Assembly (NCBI GenBank): GCA_027627705.1
Contig: CP091242.1
Span: 1,065,765-1,129,764, forward strand
Direction: 5' to 3'
From: Hyphomonadaceae bacterium BL14
Lineage (GTDB): Bacteria > Pseudomonadota > Alphaproteobacteria > Caulobacterales > Maricaulaceae
DNA length: 64,000 nucleotides
Shown here: piece after piece, positions 41,578-51,000 of the stretch
How the letters are laid out: every line of letters begins with the position of its first letter
Numbering within the stretch: the first letter of the stretch is position 1
The notes under the pieces: generated by a model
What the model was told of the DNA's origin: nothing
Databases searched by the model: none
Seen by the model: only the letters and a program-made list of their open reading frames with translations
Made by a program: the position numbers and the translations under genes

Positions 41578-42921
41578 ATGAGCCGGATTGATCACGCGCC
41601 CTGGCGCTCTGTGCTGGGTGCCGGTGCGCTGGCGGCTCTGCTGGCGCTGGGCGCTTGCGGCGAACGCGGCCAGCACTCGGCTGAACCCGCACCCGCCGGC
41701 GCACCGGCGCAGCCCTCGGCAGACACCGCGCCTGCGGCGCGCGGACTGGATGCATCGGCGGTGGCGCGCCTCGACGAGACTCTCGCCGCGCTGGCGGCAA
41801 GCCAGGATCGGTCCGGCTATGTTGCTGTCATCGCGCGAGACGGAATCGTCCAGCATGTCAGCGCGGCGGGCTACGCCGATGTGGAGGCCGGAATTCCCAT
41901 GCGCGCCGACACGGTGGTGCGCATTGCCTCCATGAGCAAGCCGGTGACAGCCGCTGCGATCCTGATCCTGGCCGAGGACGGCGCCCTGTCGGTCAGCGAC
42001 CCTGTGTCGGACTACATCCCCGCCTTCGCCAGCGCGCGCGTCGCCACCCAATTGATGCATGACGGGAACTTCGAGATTCCCACCGAGCCTCTGGCGCGCG
42101 CCATCACCATTGAAGACTTGCTGACCCATACTTCGGGCGTCGGCTATCTGTTTGATTACCAGACCCATCTGGGCGCACTTTATATCGACCGCGACATCTA
42201 CCGGGCCGATGACCGGCCACTGGAAGACCGCATCAACTCGCTCGCTGGCATTCCCCTTTATTTTCAGCCGGGCGAGCGCTGGTTCTACTCCTACTCCAAC
42301 GACATTCTGGGCCAGGTCATCGCCGTGGCATCGGGTCAGAGCGTGGAAGCGTTCATGCAGGCGCGCCTGTTTCAGCCGCTCGGCATGACGGACACCAGCT
42401 TCTTCCCTGACGAAGCCCGGCGGCAACGCCTGGCGGCGCTCTACACCCATGATGAAGACGGGGCGCTGGTGCACGTGGCCCGCCAGCGCGATCTGGCCGT
42501 GCTCGCTCACGTCGAGGCGGGCGGCGCAGGCCTGTTTTCGACGGCCGATGACTATCTGCGCTTTGCGCTCATGCTCGCCAATGGCGGCGAGCTCGACGGC
42601 GTGCGGGTCCTGAGCCCGGACAATGTCGCAGCTATGGTCACGCCCCATGTGGGTCTTGACCGGATGGGCGAGGATCAGCGCCGCATCGGGCTGGGCTTTG
42701 GCTATTCGGTCGGCGTGTCGGTGAATGAAGATGGCGGGCGGCGCACCGGCGATTTCGGCTGGGGCGGCTATTTCGACACGGCCTTCGTGGTTAGCCCGGC
42801 GACGGGCGTTACCGCCGTGATCATGGCCCAGGAAGAGCCCGGGCCCGGCACGCGCGACACCACCAGCGCCGGCGCTGTGCTTCAAAGCCAGCTGGCCGGC
42901 CTGGTCCCCACCGAAAGCTGA
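41578..42921 (+). CDS. Serine hydrolase lipoprotein, class C beta-lactamase/esterase family
   Basis: 447 aa. Signal peptide with lipobox (AALLALGACGERG; Cys about 25) makes it a probable membrane-anchored periplasmic lipoprotein. Low-complexity Ala/Pro linker to about 60. The beta-lactamase-type domain has SMSKPVT (SxxK; about 121-127), YSYSN (YxN; about 240) and a C-terminal strand with GDFGWGGYFDTAFVV in the KTG position (here FGWGG, as in esterase-like members). Likely an esterase or D-aminopeptidase rather than a true beta-lactamase. GGAGAGGGG before the ATG. Confidence 0.9.
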   Translation: MSRIDHAPWRSVLGAGALAALLALGACGERGQHSAEPAPAGAPAQPSADTAPAARGLDASAVARLDETLAALAASQDRSGYVAVIARDGIVQHVSAAGYADVEAGIPMRADTVVRIASMSKPVTAAAILILAEDGALSVSDPVSDYIPAFASARVATQLMHDGNFEIPTEPLARAITIEDLLTHTSGVGYLFDYQTHLGALYIDRDIYRADDRPLEDRINSLAGIPLYFQPGERWFYSYSNDILGQVIAVASGQSVEAFMQARLFQPLGMTDTSFFPDEARRQRLAALYTHDEDGALVHVARQRDLAVLAHVEAGGAGLFSTADDYLRFALMLANGGELDGVRVLSPDNVAAMVTPHVGLDRMGEDQRRIGLGFGYSVGVSVNEDGGRRTGDFGWGGYFDTAFVVSPATGVTAVIMAQEEPGPGTRDTTSAGAVLQSQLAGLVPTES

Positions 42922-42935
42922 GGCGCATACGAAAC

Positions 42936-42964
42936 CGGCCCCGGACACAGTCCGGGGCCGTCTT
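42936..42964. terminator. Stem-loop terminator between convergent genes
   Basis: CGGCCCCGGA (42936-42945) pairs with TCCGGGGCCG (42951-42960) with a five-base loop and TCTT after it. Lies between a hydrolase gene ending at 42921 and a convergent membrane-protein gene ending at 42987. The U-tract is short. Confidence 0.6.
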
Positions 42965-42986
42965 GCGTTCAGACTTGGAGGGCGTT

Positions 42987-43595
42987 TCAGCCCAGCGTCT
43001 GGAAGCCCGCCATCGCCACCAGCATGGGCAGGGACAGCAGCGTATTGGTGCGCGAGAACAGCATCGCCGTGCGTGCCGCCTTCGGCTTGGCGTCGGCAGC
43101 CGCCTCCACCAGACCCAGCGCGATCTTCTGATTGGGCCAGATCACGAACCAGACATTGAACGCCATGATCAGGGCCAGCCACATGCCGATGCCCATGAAC
43201 ACAAAGCCCGGCGCGAAGCCCGCCAGCGCGCCGAGCGTCATGGTCTCCACGAAATAACCCTTTACCAGGGCCAGCAGCACGCCAGTCAGCACGGTGAAGG
43301 CCGCGCCCCAGCGGAACCAGAACAGCGCGGCCGGCGCGATATGCTTGCCGATGGCCGGTTTCAGTTCATCCGGGATGGACGGCATGGTCGGGATCTGGAC
43401 GAAGTTGAAATACCAGAGCAGGCCGATCCACATGATTCCGGCGACCACGTGGGTCCAGCGCAGCAGCGCCTCCAGCACTTGCGGCTCGCCGAGGCCCACG
43501 CCCTGGCCAACGATGATGTAGATGAAGAAGAAGGCCAGCGCCAACAGCACCGAAATCAGCACCGTCGTGCGCAAATTGGTCAGTACAGCCACCAT
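42987..43595 (-). CDS. PuuD-type (urate oxidase N-terminal domain) membrane protein
   Basis: 202-aa protein with five to six helices. LRWTHVVAGIMWIGLLWYFNFVQIPTMPSIP (about 45-75) resembles the N-terminal membrane domain of PuuD urate hydroxylase (PF06181), with histidines that could bind a cofactor (RWTHVVAG, KHIAPAALFWFRW). It lacks the C-terminal cytochrome c domain of full PuuD and ends after FQTLG, so enzymatic activity on urate should not be assumed. Single gene. Confidence 0.75.
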   Translation of the reverse strand: MVAVLTNLRTTVLISVLLALAFFFIYIIVGQGVGLGEPQVLEALLRWTHVVAGIMWIGLLWYFNFVQIPTMPSIPDELKPAIGKHIAPAALFWFRWGAAFTVLTGVLLALVKGYFVETMTLGALAGFAPGFVFMGIGMWLALIMAFNVWFVIWPNQKIALGLVEAAADAKPKAARTAMLFSRTNTLLSLPMLVAMAGFQTLG

Positions 43596-43702
43596 GTCGA
43601 GCCCCTTTGCTGCTGCGAATCACTCCGCCAGCATAGGGCTATGCACGCTGTACGCGCCAGCGGGACCGTTTCGATTGGCCGGCCATGATCGATGGGGGGA
43701 AA

Positions 43703-43779
<77 letters not shown>

Positions 43780-43956
43780 ATTGCTGCGTACCCGGCGGTA
43801 TGTCTGGCCGGGAGGCGTTGTCCTAATAGGGCGCCGGACGCCGGTCAAGCCGGTTTAGCGGCCATCTGCACAGGCGGCAGGGCGGCCCGCCAGAGTGCTG
43901 TCACCAAATGTGTTATGGCCATGACCACCATGGCGCGTCATGGCTAGAGTGAACCC

Positions 43957-45279
43957 ATGACACCACGCCTGCGCCCCCTCATCCTGACGCTTGCCATCGT
44001 GTCGTTGGCGGCCGGTTTTTCCGCCTATGTCAGCGCCTGCACGCCGGCCCGTCACCTGCTCATGACGGCAGACATGGCCGCGCGTGGACCGGCGGCGTCC
44101 CCGGCCTTGCTGGCACCCGGATTCGGGCAGGACACTGTAACCTCGCGCGGCGACTGGCAGGCCCGGCGCCCGGCCTTGCTGGCTGCACTGGAAGATCACA
44201 TTTTCGGCAGCGCGCCGCCGCCTGCTCAAGCGCGCCTTATCGCGTCGACCCTGGTTGATCCGGCCGCCTATGGCGGCACAGGACGAATTGAACGTCACGC
44301 GCTGGAGTTTGTTTTCGAGGACGGACGCGCGGTCACCCAGACGCTGGCGCTGGTTCTGCCGCTGAACGCTCCGGGGCCTTTTCCGGTTATCATGATCGCC
44401 AGCGATTGCGGCCCAGGCGCCGTGCTTGGGGTGGACGCCTTCGGCGAACCGGACGCTTTCCGACACGGTTATTGCGAGGCGGGCGGTTGGCTGAGCCCGG
44501 TGGCCGGGCTCGTGTTCGGCGAGCATGTGCTGATCCCGCCCGTCGCGGAGATTCTGGCACGCGGCTACGCCCTGGCGGTCTGGCATGAAAGCGAAATCGG
44601 GCCGGATGCCCAGCCAATGCACGCCGAGGCGCTGGCACGTCTTGGGCTTGATCCCGAGGCCTACGGCCGGCCCGGACTGATCTCACTTTGGGCGTGGACC
44701 ATGAGCCGGGTCGCGGACCACCTTGTTCCTGACGCCCGTCTGTCGCCCGGTGGCCTGATTCTGTACGGCCATTCTCGGCGCGCCAAGGCGGTGCTGCTCG
44801 CCGCCGCGCGCGATTCGCGCTTCGCCATGGTGCTGTCGCTGCAATCGGGAACGGGCGGCGCTTCGCTGCATGGCGATGGGGTGGGCGAGCCGGTCGCGTC
44901 CATCACACAGAGCTATCCCCACTGGTTTGCGAGGCGCTATGCGGAATACGCGCACGACGAGACCGCGCTGCCGGTGGACGCCCATCACCTGCTGGCGCTG
45001 ATTGCGCCACGTCCGGTCCTCCTGGGCGGTGCCATGCGCGACACCTGGTCAGATCCGGCGGGCGCTTTTCGCGCCGCTCAGGCCACGCGGCCGGTGTGGC
45101 GGCTGCTTGAGGCGGACGCGCCCTGGCAAACAGATATGGACGGGTTTGATCCCACCTCACGCCTGACCACTCATATGCGCGGCGGGCTGCATGGCGTGCG
45201 TGCCAGCGACTGGCGCGCACTGCTCGATTTCGCCGACGCCCATCGCGGGGCATTGGAGGCTGAAGATCGCGCGCCGTGA
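43957..45279 (+). CDS. Exported alpha/beta hydrolase, CE15 glucuronoyl-esterase-like
   Basis: 440 aa with an N-terminal hydrophobic segment (PLILTLAIVSLAAGFSAYVSAC) that is a signal peptide or lipoprotein-like signal. The core resembles CE15/BAAT-type hydrolases: WQARRPALLAALEDHIFG (about 66-83), SLWAWTMSRVADHLV (about 246), nucleophile ILYGHSRRAKAVLLAAARDSRFAMVLSLQSGTGG (GHSRR, about 270), and His in LLEADAPWQTDMDGFDPTSRLTTHMRGG region. Such enzymes cleave lignin-glucuronoyl or related sugar esters; the substrate here is unknown. Downstream of tRNA-Asp, divergent. Confidence 0.8.
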   Translation: MTPRLRPLILTLAIVSLAAGFSAYVSACTPARHLLMTADMAARGPAASPALLAPGFGQDTVTSRGDWQARRPALLAALEDHIFGSAPPPAQARLIASTLVDPAAYGGTGRIERHALEFVFEDGRAVTQTLALVLPLNAPGPFPVIMIASDCGPGAVLGVDAFGEPDAFRHGYCEAGGWLSPVAGLVFGEHVLIPPVAEILARGYALAVWHESEIGPDAQPMHAEALARLGLDPEAYGRPGLISLWAWTMSRVADHLVPDARLSPGGLILYGHSRRAKAVLLAAARDSRFAMVLSLQSGTGGASLHGDGVGEPVASITQSYPHWFARRYAEYAHDETALPVDAHHLLALIAPRPVLLGGAMRDTWSDPAGAFRAAQATRPVWRLLEADAPWQTDMDGFDPTSRLTTHMRGGLHGVRASDWRALLDFADAHRGALEAEDRAP

Positions 45280-45357
45280 CCGGCTCAGGCCAATTGCGCT
45301 AGCGGGTTCGCGTTGCCGCCGCTGCCATCCGGTGTGATCAAACAGCAGGCCGGAGCG

Positions 45358-46509
45358 TCAGTCGCGGCTCAATGCCCAGTGCTGTGCGGCCCGCCGGGCG
45401 TGATCGCGCACCAGGTCCGGCTCGGTGTCGTCACCGGCCTCCCAGGTAACAGCCACGGTGCGCCAGTCATCGGTGAAGACGGCCTTTGCGCTGACCCGCC
45501 GGCTCGGATTGGTGCGCATTGGCGTCAAGATCTCGAACATGCCGTCCGCCTCCATGGCGGCCAGCCACGCGTCCAGGCGGGCATTGGCCTCGGCCGGCAA
45601 TTCTTCTGGCTGGGGCAGGTAGAGTCGCTCGGCCACAGTCGCGTGGAAATCCACCATCAGCTCAAGATCGCTTTGGACCAGGGACAGCGCGTCCAGCAGC
45701 GCGGGCACCGCCTGGACTTCCGGCTGGCTGCGCGAACGCCAGTCGCGATTGAGGTCTACCCGGTTCTCATTGAGCCGCCAGTAGCCCGCGTCCACGCCGT
45801 CCGGGTTGAGAACCGGGATCACAATCAGCCCGGACCGGAGGAGCCCGGCCTCCCGCAGGCGCAGGGCTTCATCGACGAACGCGTCCAGCGCCCAGGCACC
45901 GGGAATTTCCGGCGGGTGCTGACGGCCGAGCACCAATGCCCATCCGTCGCTGTCCGGGAGCGGCTCGAGGATCAGCGCGCGCAGGTCGCGGCCTTCGACG
46001 CTGTGACCGATGGTGCGCCACGGGCCGGGCCAGCGTTGCTCAAGCGAGGCATAGTCAGCCAGCGTGTAGAGCGGCTGCGCGGCGACCTGCAGAGGGTCTT
46101 CGCCCAGCGTGAGCTCCAGAACAGCGCGGCGTCCTTCATCCGCGAGAGCGACCCGGTCCGCTCCCAGACGCGTCCAGCCCCCTGCCCCCTCGCGTATCCA
46201 GGGAGCGTAGCGATGGGAGGCGGCTGAATAGGCCAACTCGACCTGATAACGCCCAGGGGTGCCCTCCAGCGTGAAGGCGTACCAGGGACTGGGATTGATG
46301 GGTTCGGCCTCCGGCGCGATGACCAGGCTGAAGTGCGCCCCGCCAGCATCGCCGCGCCGGCACACACCGGCTGCGGCACTGTCATACCCGGTGACCAGCC
46401 GAACCGCCCCGTTCATGCAATCAGCAGCGGCCGGCGGTGCCGCGCAGGCAGCGAGCAGGCTCAGGCTGAGGGCGAAAATGACAAACGAGCGCTTCATGGG
46501 TGGCTTCAT
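45358..46509 (-). CDS. M14-family (cytosolic-carboxypeptidase-like) zinc peptidase lipoprotein
   Basis: 383 aa. Signal peptide with lipobox (SLSLLAACAAPP; Cys about 22) indicates a lipoprotein. The N-terminal beta domain (about 30-135) includes PSPWYAFTLEGTPGRYQVEL, as in CCP-type M14 enzymes. The catalytic domain has the zinc motif GRQHPPEIPG (HxxE; about 195), VIPVLNPDGVDAGYWRLNENRVDLNRDW (about 228-255), third ligand MVDFHATV (about 290) and the catalytic Glu region VAVTWEAGDD (about 355). Its ATG overlaps the stop of a 36-codon ORF, which in turn overlaps the TetR gene stop. Confidence 0.87.
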   Translation of the reverse strand: MKPPMKRSFVIFALSLSLLAACAAPPAAADCMNGAVRLVTGYDSAAAGVCRRGDAGGAHFSLVIAPEAEPINPSPWYAFTLEGTPGRYQVELAYSAASHRYAPWIREGAGGWTRLGADRVALADEGRRAVLELTLGEDPLQVAAQPLYTLADYASLEQRWPGPWRTIGHSVEGRDLRALILEPLPDSDGWALVLGRQHPPEIPGAWALDAFVDEALRLREAGLLRSGLIVIPVLNPDGVDAGYWRLNENRVDLNRDWRSRSQPEVQAVPALLDALSLVQSDLELMVDFHATVAERLYLPQPEELPAEANARLDAWLAAMEADGMFEILTPMRTNPSRRVSAKAVFTDDWRTVAVTWEAGDDTEPDLVRDHARRAAQHWALSRD

Positions 46510-46616
46510 GGGTGATTGTCCCTGTCACATGCGCGCAAGGCGGCGGGGGCGCCCAGATCTGGCAGACCCAGCGCGGCTGCGTCCGTCACGGTGAGGGTGC
46601 ACAGGGCCGCGATCAT
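46506..46616 (-). CDS. Candidate 36-aa micro-ORF coupled on both sides
   Basis: ATG 46616 overlaps the TGA of the TetR-type gene (ATGA) and its own TGA overlaps the ATG of the M14 peptidase (ATGA at 46506-46509). It begins MIAALCTLTVTDAAALGL and ends RACDRDNHP. No family, no ribosome site apart from coupling, so translation is uncertain. The double ATGA arrangement is the only evidence and could arise by chance in GC-rich sequence. Confidence 0.35.
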   Translation of the reverse strand: MIAALCTLTVTDAAALGLPDLGAPAALRACDRDNHP

Positions 46617-47923
46617 GCCGGTCCCTTCAGACCATAAAGGATCAGGTGCAGATAATCGTCGCTGACCGAGCGGGGGTCTTCGGCCAGGCTCCAGCCGGAA
46701 ATACGGGTCGCGGCGGCCAGGGTATAGCCCCCGTTCAGGAAGATGGCACCGGCCAGAATCTCCTCGACCAGCCCGCTGTCGAGGGCGCGGATCTCCCCGG
46801 TCTCCACACCTTCGGCCAGCGCGTCGCCCAAGCGCAGGGCGATATTGCGCATGCGGCTCTGGTAGCGCCGCCGCCGCGGTGGCGGCAGGACAGCAGCCAT
46901 GCCGGGCCGGATCAGCGGCTCCACCCCTGCGGCCTGGCGGTAGATCAGCTCCACCAGCACGCTGCGCACCCGGCCCAGCGCCGACAGCTCGGCGGCCTCG
47001 GCCTGACTCAGTGCGCGCTCCACAATCTGCAGCGAACGGTCAAGGCACTGGTCCAGGAACTGCTCCTTGTCCTGGATGTGGTAGTAGAATGCCCCCCTCG
47101 ACACCCCCAACGCCGAAGCGACCTCGGCCAGCGACGCACCGCCAAAGCCCTTCTGGTTGAACAGGCGTGATCCCGCCTTGAGGAAGGCCTCGCGCTTCAT
47201 CCGGTTGCGGGCGTCGCGGTCGAAGATCGCCAGCGTCTCGTCGCTTGTCAGGTCAAGCGGCGCAGCCGCACAAACCGCAGTGCCGGCCGCGGCGAGCCCG
47301 TGGTCAAGCAGATCGGCCAGGGCCGCACGCGCGGCGCCGATATCGCCGCCCTTGCCTGTCCCGGTCTGGCGTTCGGCCAGCCAGTCCAGCAGCTCCAGAA
47401 GCAGCACGGTGACTGGTTCGGGGCAGCGCACCGGAGCGCGCTGGTCGCTGATCCAGTCGGCGACCAGCGCGTTGATCAGCGACACCGCCTCGGACATGCG
47501 CCCGGATATCTGGATCCGCACGCCCTCAGGCAGAGCCTCCAGATCACGCAACGCGGCCAGATGTGCCCGCCGCCCGCGCGCGGCATCTTCAAGCTGGGCT
47601 GCATAGGCCGAGACCAGCGCCTGTATGCGCTCGGCCGGACCGCCCGGCGCGGCCCGTGCCGTGTTGACGGCGTCATGCAGAAACTCGGCGGCGGCGCGAA
47701 ACACCGCTTCGGCGAGGTCTTCCTTGCTGGCGAAGTAATAGGCGATGCTGGTCTTGGTCAGCCCCAATTCGGCGGCCACATCCTCCAGCCGGGTATGGGC
47801 GAAGCCCTGGTCGTTGAAGCGCTGTGCAGCCGCTGACACGATGGCGTCGAGTTTGCGCCGCCGCTCCTGCTTGCGTGAGAAGGGCGAGCTATGGTCGGGG
47901 AATTGCGGCCGTACAACCGACAT
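46613..47923 (-). CDS. Double-domain TetR-family transcriptional regulator
   Basis: 436 aa, about twice a normal TetR protein (about 200). Two complete TetR N-terminal HTH modules: LDAIVSAAAQRFNDQGFAHTRLEDVAAELGLTKTSIAYYFASKEDLAEAV (about 25-75) and AFLKAGSRLFNQKGFGGASLAEVASALGVSRGAFYYHIQDKEQFLDQCL (about 238-288). Each is followed by a helical ligand domain. Such a protein could act as a pseudo-dimer. It is divergent from the TonB receptor gene, whose -35 region carries a palindrome. Start ATG 47923; TTG 47932 is a less likely alternative. It heads a coupled unit with the M14 peptidase. Confidence 0.9.
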   Translation of the reverse strand: MSVVRPQFPDHSSPFSRKQERRRKLDAIVSAAAQRFNDQGFAHTRLEDVAAELGLTKTSIAYYFASKEDLAEAVFRAAAEFLHDAVNTARAAPGGPAERIQALVSAYAAQLEDAARGRRAHLAALRDLEALPEGVRIQISGRMSEAVSLINALVADWISDQRAPVRCPEPVTVLLLELLDWLAERQTGTGKGGDIGAARAALADLLDHGLAAAGTAVCAAAPLDLTSDETLAIFDRDARNRMKREAFLKAGSRLFNQKGFGGASLAEVASALGVSRGAFYYHIQDKEQFLDQCLDRSLQIVERALSQAEAAELSALGRVRSVLVELIYRQAAGVEPLIRPGMAAVLPPPRRRRYQSRMRNIALRLGDALAEGVETGEIRALDSGLVEEILAGAIFLNGGYTLAAATRISGWSLAEDPRSVSDDYLHLILYGLKGPA

Positions 47924-48038
47924 GGCGGACAAGGCTCCCTAACGATCAGGCACCGATGCGCCCTACCCCGACGTGGCCGGAATGACGCAAAAAGGCAACC
48001 CCTCCCGCTTTAAATTTGAACCGGGTGTATATTTTTCG

Positions 48039-48067
48039 TTGACACTGTTCAGTCACATTGCTCTCTT
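48039..48067 (+). promoter_or_regulatory. Candidate promoter and operator of the TonB receptor gene
   Basis: TTGACA (48039-48044), 17-nt spacer, TCTCTT (48062-48067): good -35, weak -10, 29 nt upstream of the ATG. An imperfect palindrome TGACACTG-TT-CAGTCACA (48040-48057, 6 of 8 paired positions) overlaps the -35 and spacer, as a repressor site would. An AT-rich stretch lies just upstream. Assignment to the divergent double TetR regulator is inference. Confidence 0.45.
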
Positions 48068-48095
48068 CCCGGAAACACATAACCGGGAGGAAGTC

Positions 48096-51000
48096 ATGTC
48101 GGTTCGGGGAATTTTGAAATCGGGAACGGCGCTTGGGGTTCTGGCGCTGTGTGGAACCGCGCTGGCACAGGAGCCTGTGGCAACGCAGCCTCAGCCGCCC
48201 GCCGCGCGCCAGGCACAGGCACAGGCAAACGACGTGATCATCGTCACAGGGACCAATATCCGTGGCGCACGGATCAATGAGGCGCTGCCTGTCACCATCC
48301 TGACCGAGGCTGACATCGCCGCCATTGGCGGGGTCGATGGCGAGGACCTGATCCGCTCGCTGCCGGCCCAGGGCAGTGTGCAGTTCCGCAATGACAACAA
48401 CACCACCAACAACAACGCCCGTGGTGACATCGCCTCCATCAATCTGCGCTCCATCGGGTCCAGCGGGACCCTGGTGCTGCTCAATGGGCGCCGGGTGGTC
48501 AATCACCCCTCCACCCAGGCAGAGCTGTCCACCCCGGTCACAACGGTGAATGTGAATGCGTTGCCGGTATCGGGAATCTCACGGGTGGAAGTGCTCAATG
48601 ACGGCGCGTCAGCCATCTATGGCAGTGACGCGGTGGCGGGCGTGTTCAACACCATTCTGACGGATAATTTCACCGGATTTAACGTCCAGGCCCGTCATCT
48701 CTGGGCGACCGGCAATGGCCTGAACGAGCAGACCCTCACCGTACGCGCGGGCGAGGACTTCAATGGCGGGCGCACAAACGTGTCCTTCTCCGCCCAGTAT
48801 TCGCGGCGCGAGGGCCTGTTCGCCAACGAAATTCCGGTGGCCTCGAGCGAGGACCTGCGTCCCTTCCTGATCGGCACCAGCTTTGAAGGCGACTTGTCCT
48901 TTGACAATCGCGCCACCCAGACACCTTGGGGTCAGTGGACTCTGAGAACCACCACGGCCACGCGCGTGCGCCGGAACGGGGCCATTCTGACCTCGCCCGC
49001 AGGCGTCTTCCACTTCCAGCCCGACACATTTGCGGGCTGTCTGGGCAATACGGCCAATGCCCTGTCGGTTCCAGGGCTGTGCATCGACGACGGCGCCCAA
49101 GATCGCAATTTGCGCTATGACGGGGCCACCGAGCGTTCAATCATCTCCGACCGCGACCGGTTCAACGCCTTCGCCTTCGTGAACCATGATCTTGACAATG
49201 GCATGGAGCTCTATGGCGAGTTCGGCTTCTACTGGGCCGAGACCCGCTCCACCAACGAGCCGCGCAATGGTATCGGCGCGACCAACATCTCGGTTCCGGC
49301 GCAGTATTATTACAACCCGTTCGGCCCGGTGACCTTCTCGGACGGCCGGCCGAACCCCAACCGATTGTCAGGGCTGACCAATGTGCCCGCCGGCGGCTTG
49401 CCGGTCTTCACCGACGCTGGCCGCTACCGCTTCGTCGATGTGGGCTTCCGCGACATCGTGGTGGTCAACTCCCAATTCCGGGCTCTGGCCGGGGCGCGCG
49501 GCACGTTCGGCCAGTCCGGGTGGGACTGGGATTCGGCAGTGCTTTACAACCGGTCCCACGCCGAGGACACGGAGAACAACTCGATCTCGCGCACCCTGCT
49601 CCAGCGTGAGCTCATGAAGGAAACCCCGGACGTCTACAACCTGTTCAACGGGGGCAGCCCGGCCAACCCGTCAGTGGGCGACGCCACGCCGAATCCGCGC
49701 AATCTGATCGAACCTTTCCTGGTCGATGTGGTGCGCGACAGCACCGCAGAGCTGGCGCTGGCCGACTTCAGGGTCAGCAATGGCGCTCTGTTCAATGTGC
49801 CCGGCGGACCGGTCGGCTTCGCCGCCGGCGTCGAAGCGCGCTATGAATCCTACAACGAGGACCGCGATGCACGCGTGGACGGCACCATCACCTTCACCGA
49901 CGCGGTGACCGGTGAGGTCAGCGAGACCGATATCTACGGCACCAGCCCGACACCGGACTCCAGCGGGTCGCGCGAAGTGCTCGCGGCCTTCGCCGAGGCC
50001 TCGATCCCGCTGGTCAGCCCGGACATGAACATCCCGCTGGTGGATACGTTCGACGTCCAGATCGCCGCACGCTACGAGGAATACTCCGACTTCGGCGGCA
50101 GCGGGATCAAGCCGCGCATTGCGGCGGCGTGGGTTCCGTTTGCGGGCCTGAAATTCCGCGGTGCCTACTCTGAAGGCTTCCGTGCGCCCAACCTGATCGT
50201 GATCAATGAAGGCGTGGACCGGTCCAACGCACGCGAGGACAGCTATGCCTGCGAAGCGGGCGTGCGCAATGGCAGCTTCGCCAATTTTGGCGCCTGCACC
50301 GGCTTCAGCGAAGGACGGATCGAGCGCCGCGCGGTGTCCGATGATATCGGTCCGGAAGACGCGACCAATATCACCTATGGCTTTGTGTTCGAGCCGAGCG
50401 GCTTCCAGGGGCCGCTGAGCTTCCTCAACGGTCTGACGGTCACCGTGGATCGCTGGGAGATCCAGCGTCAGAACGTGGTGGGCGTTTTCGGTGCCGAGAA
50501 CCATATCAGCCTCGACTATCTGCTGCGGCTGCAGGGCCAGTCCAACCCCAATGTGGTGCGCGAAGCGCCGAACGCGGACCAGATCGCCTACTTCAATGCT
50601 GCCGGCCTTGATCCGGCCGGGGATATCCTGTTCATCCGCGACACATACGACAACAATGAGAACATCGATGTCGAAGGGTGGGATTACGGGGTGTACTACA
50701 CGATCGACGACACTCCGATCGGCGATTTCAACATCAAGCTGAACGCCTCTTATCTGGACACTTACTTCATCGCCCTGTCTCCGGGTGCCCAACGAATCCG
50801 CGACGCGGTAGATAGCGGTCTGATCTCCAACGAGATCACGGTATCCCAGGAAGGCGAGATCATCCGTCAGGATGGCCAGCCGGAATGGCGCATCTCCGGC
50901 GGGGTGACCTGGCGCCATGACAGCGGTTTCGGGGCGGGTGTGCGCGCCGATTATACCAGCGACTTCATCGACACCGGCGCTGGTCTGAACCCGGCCGGTG

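Noticed and set aside
41500..43182. 560-codon minus-strand frame opposite the serine hydrolase
   Set aside because: No motifs; the plus strand shows SxxK and YxN motifs, a lipobox and a ribosome site, so it is the real gene.
42987..43595. Naming the PuuD-type protein as a urate hydroxylase
   Set aside because: The cytochrome domain and purine-degradation neighbours are missing; only the membrane domain resembles PuuD.
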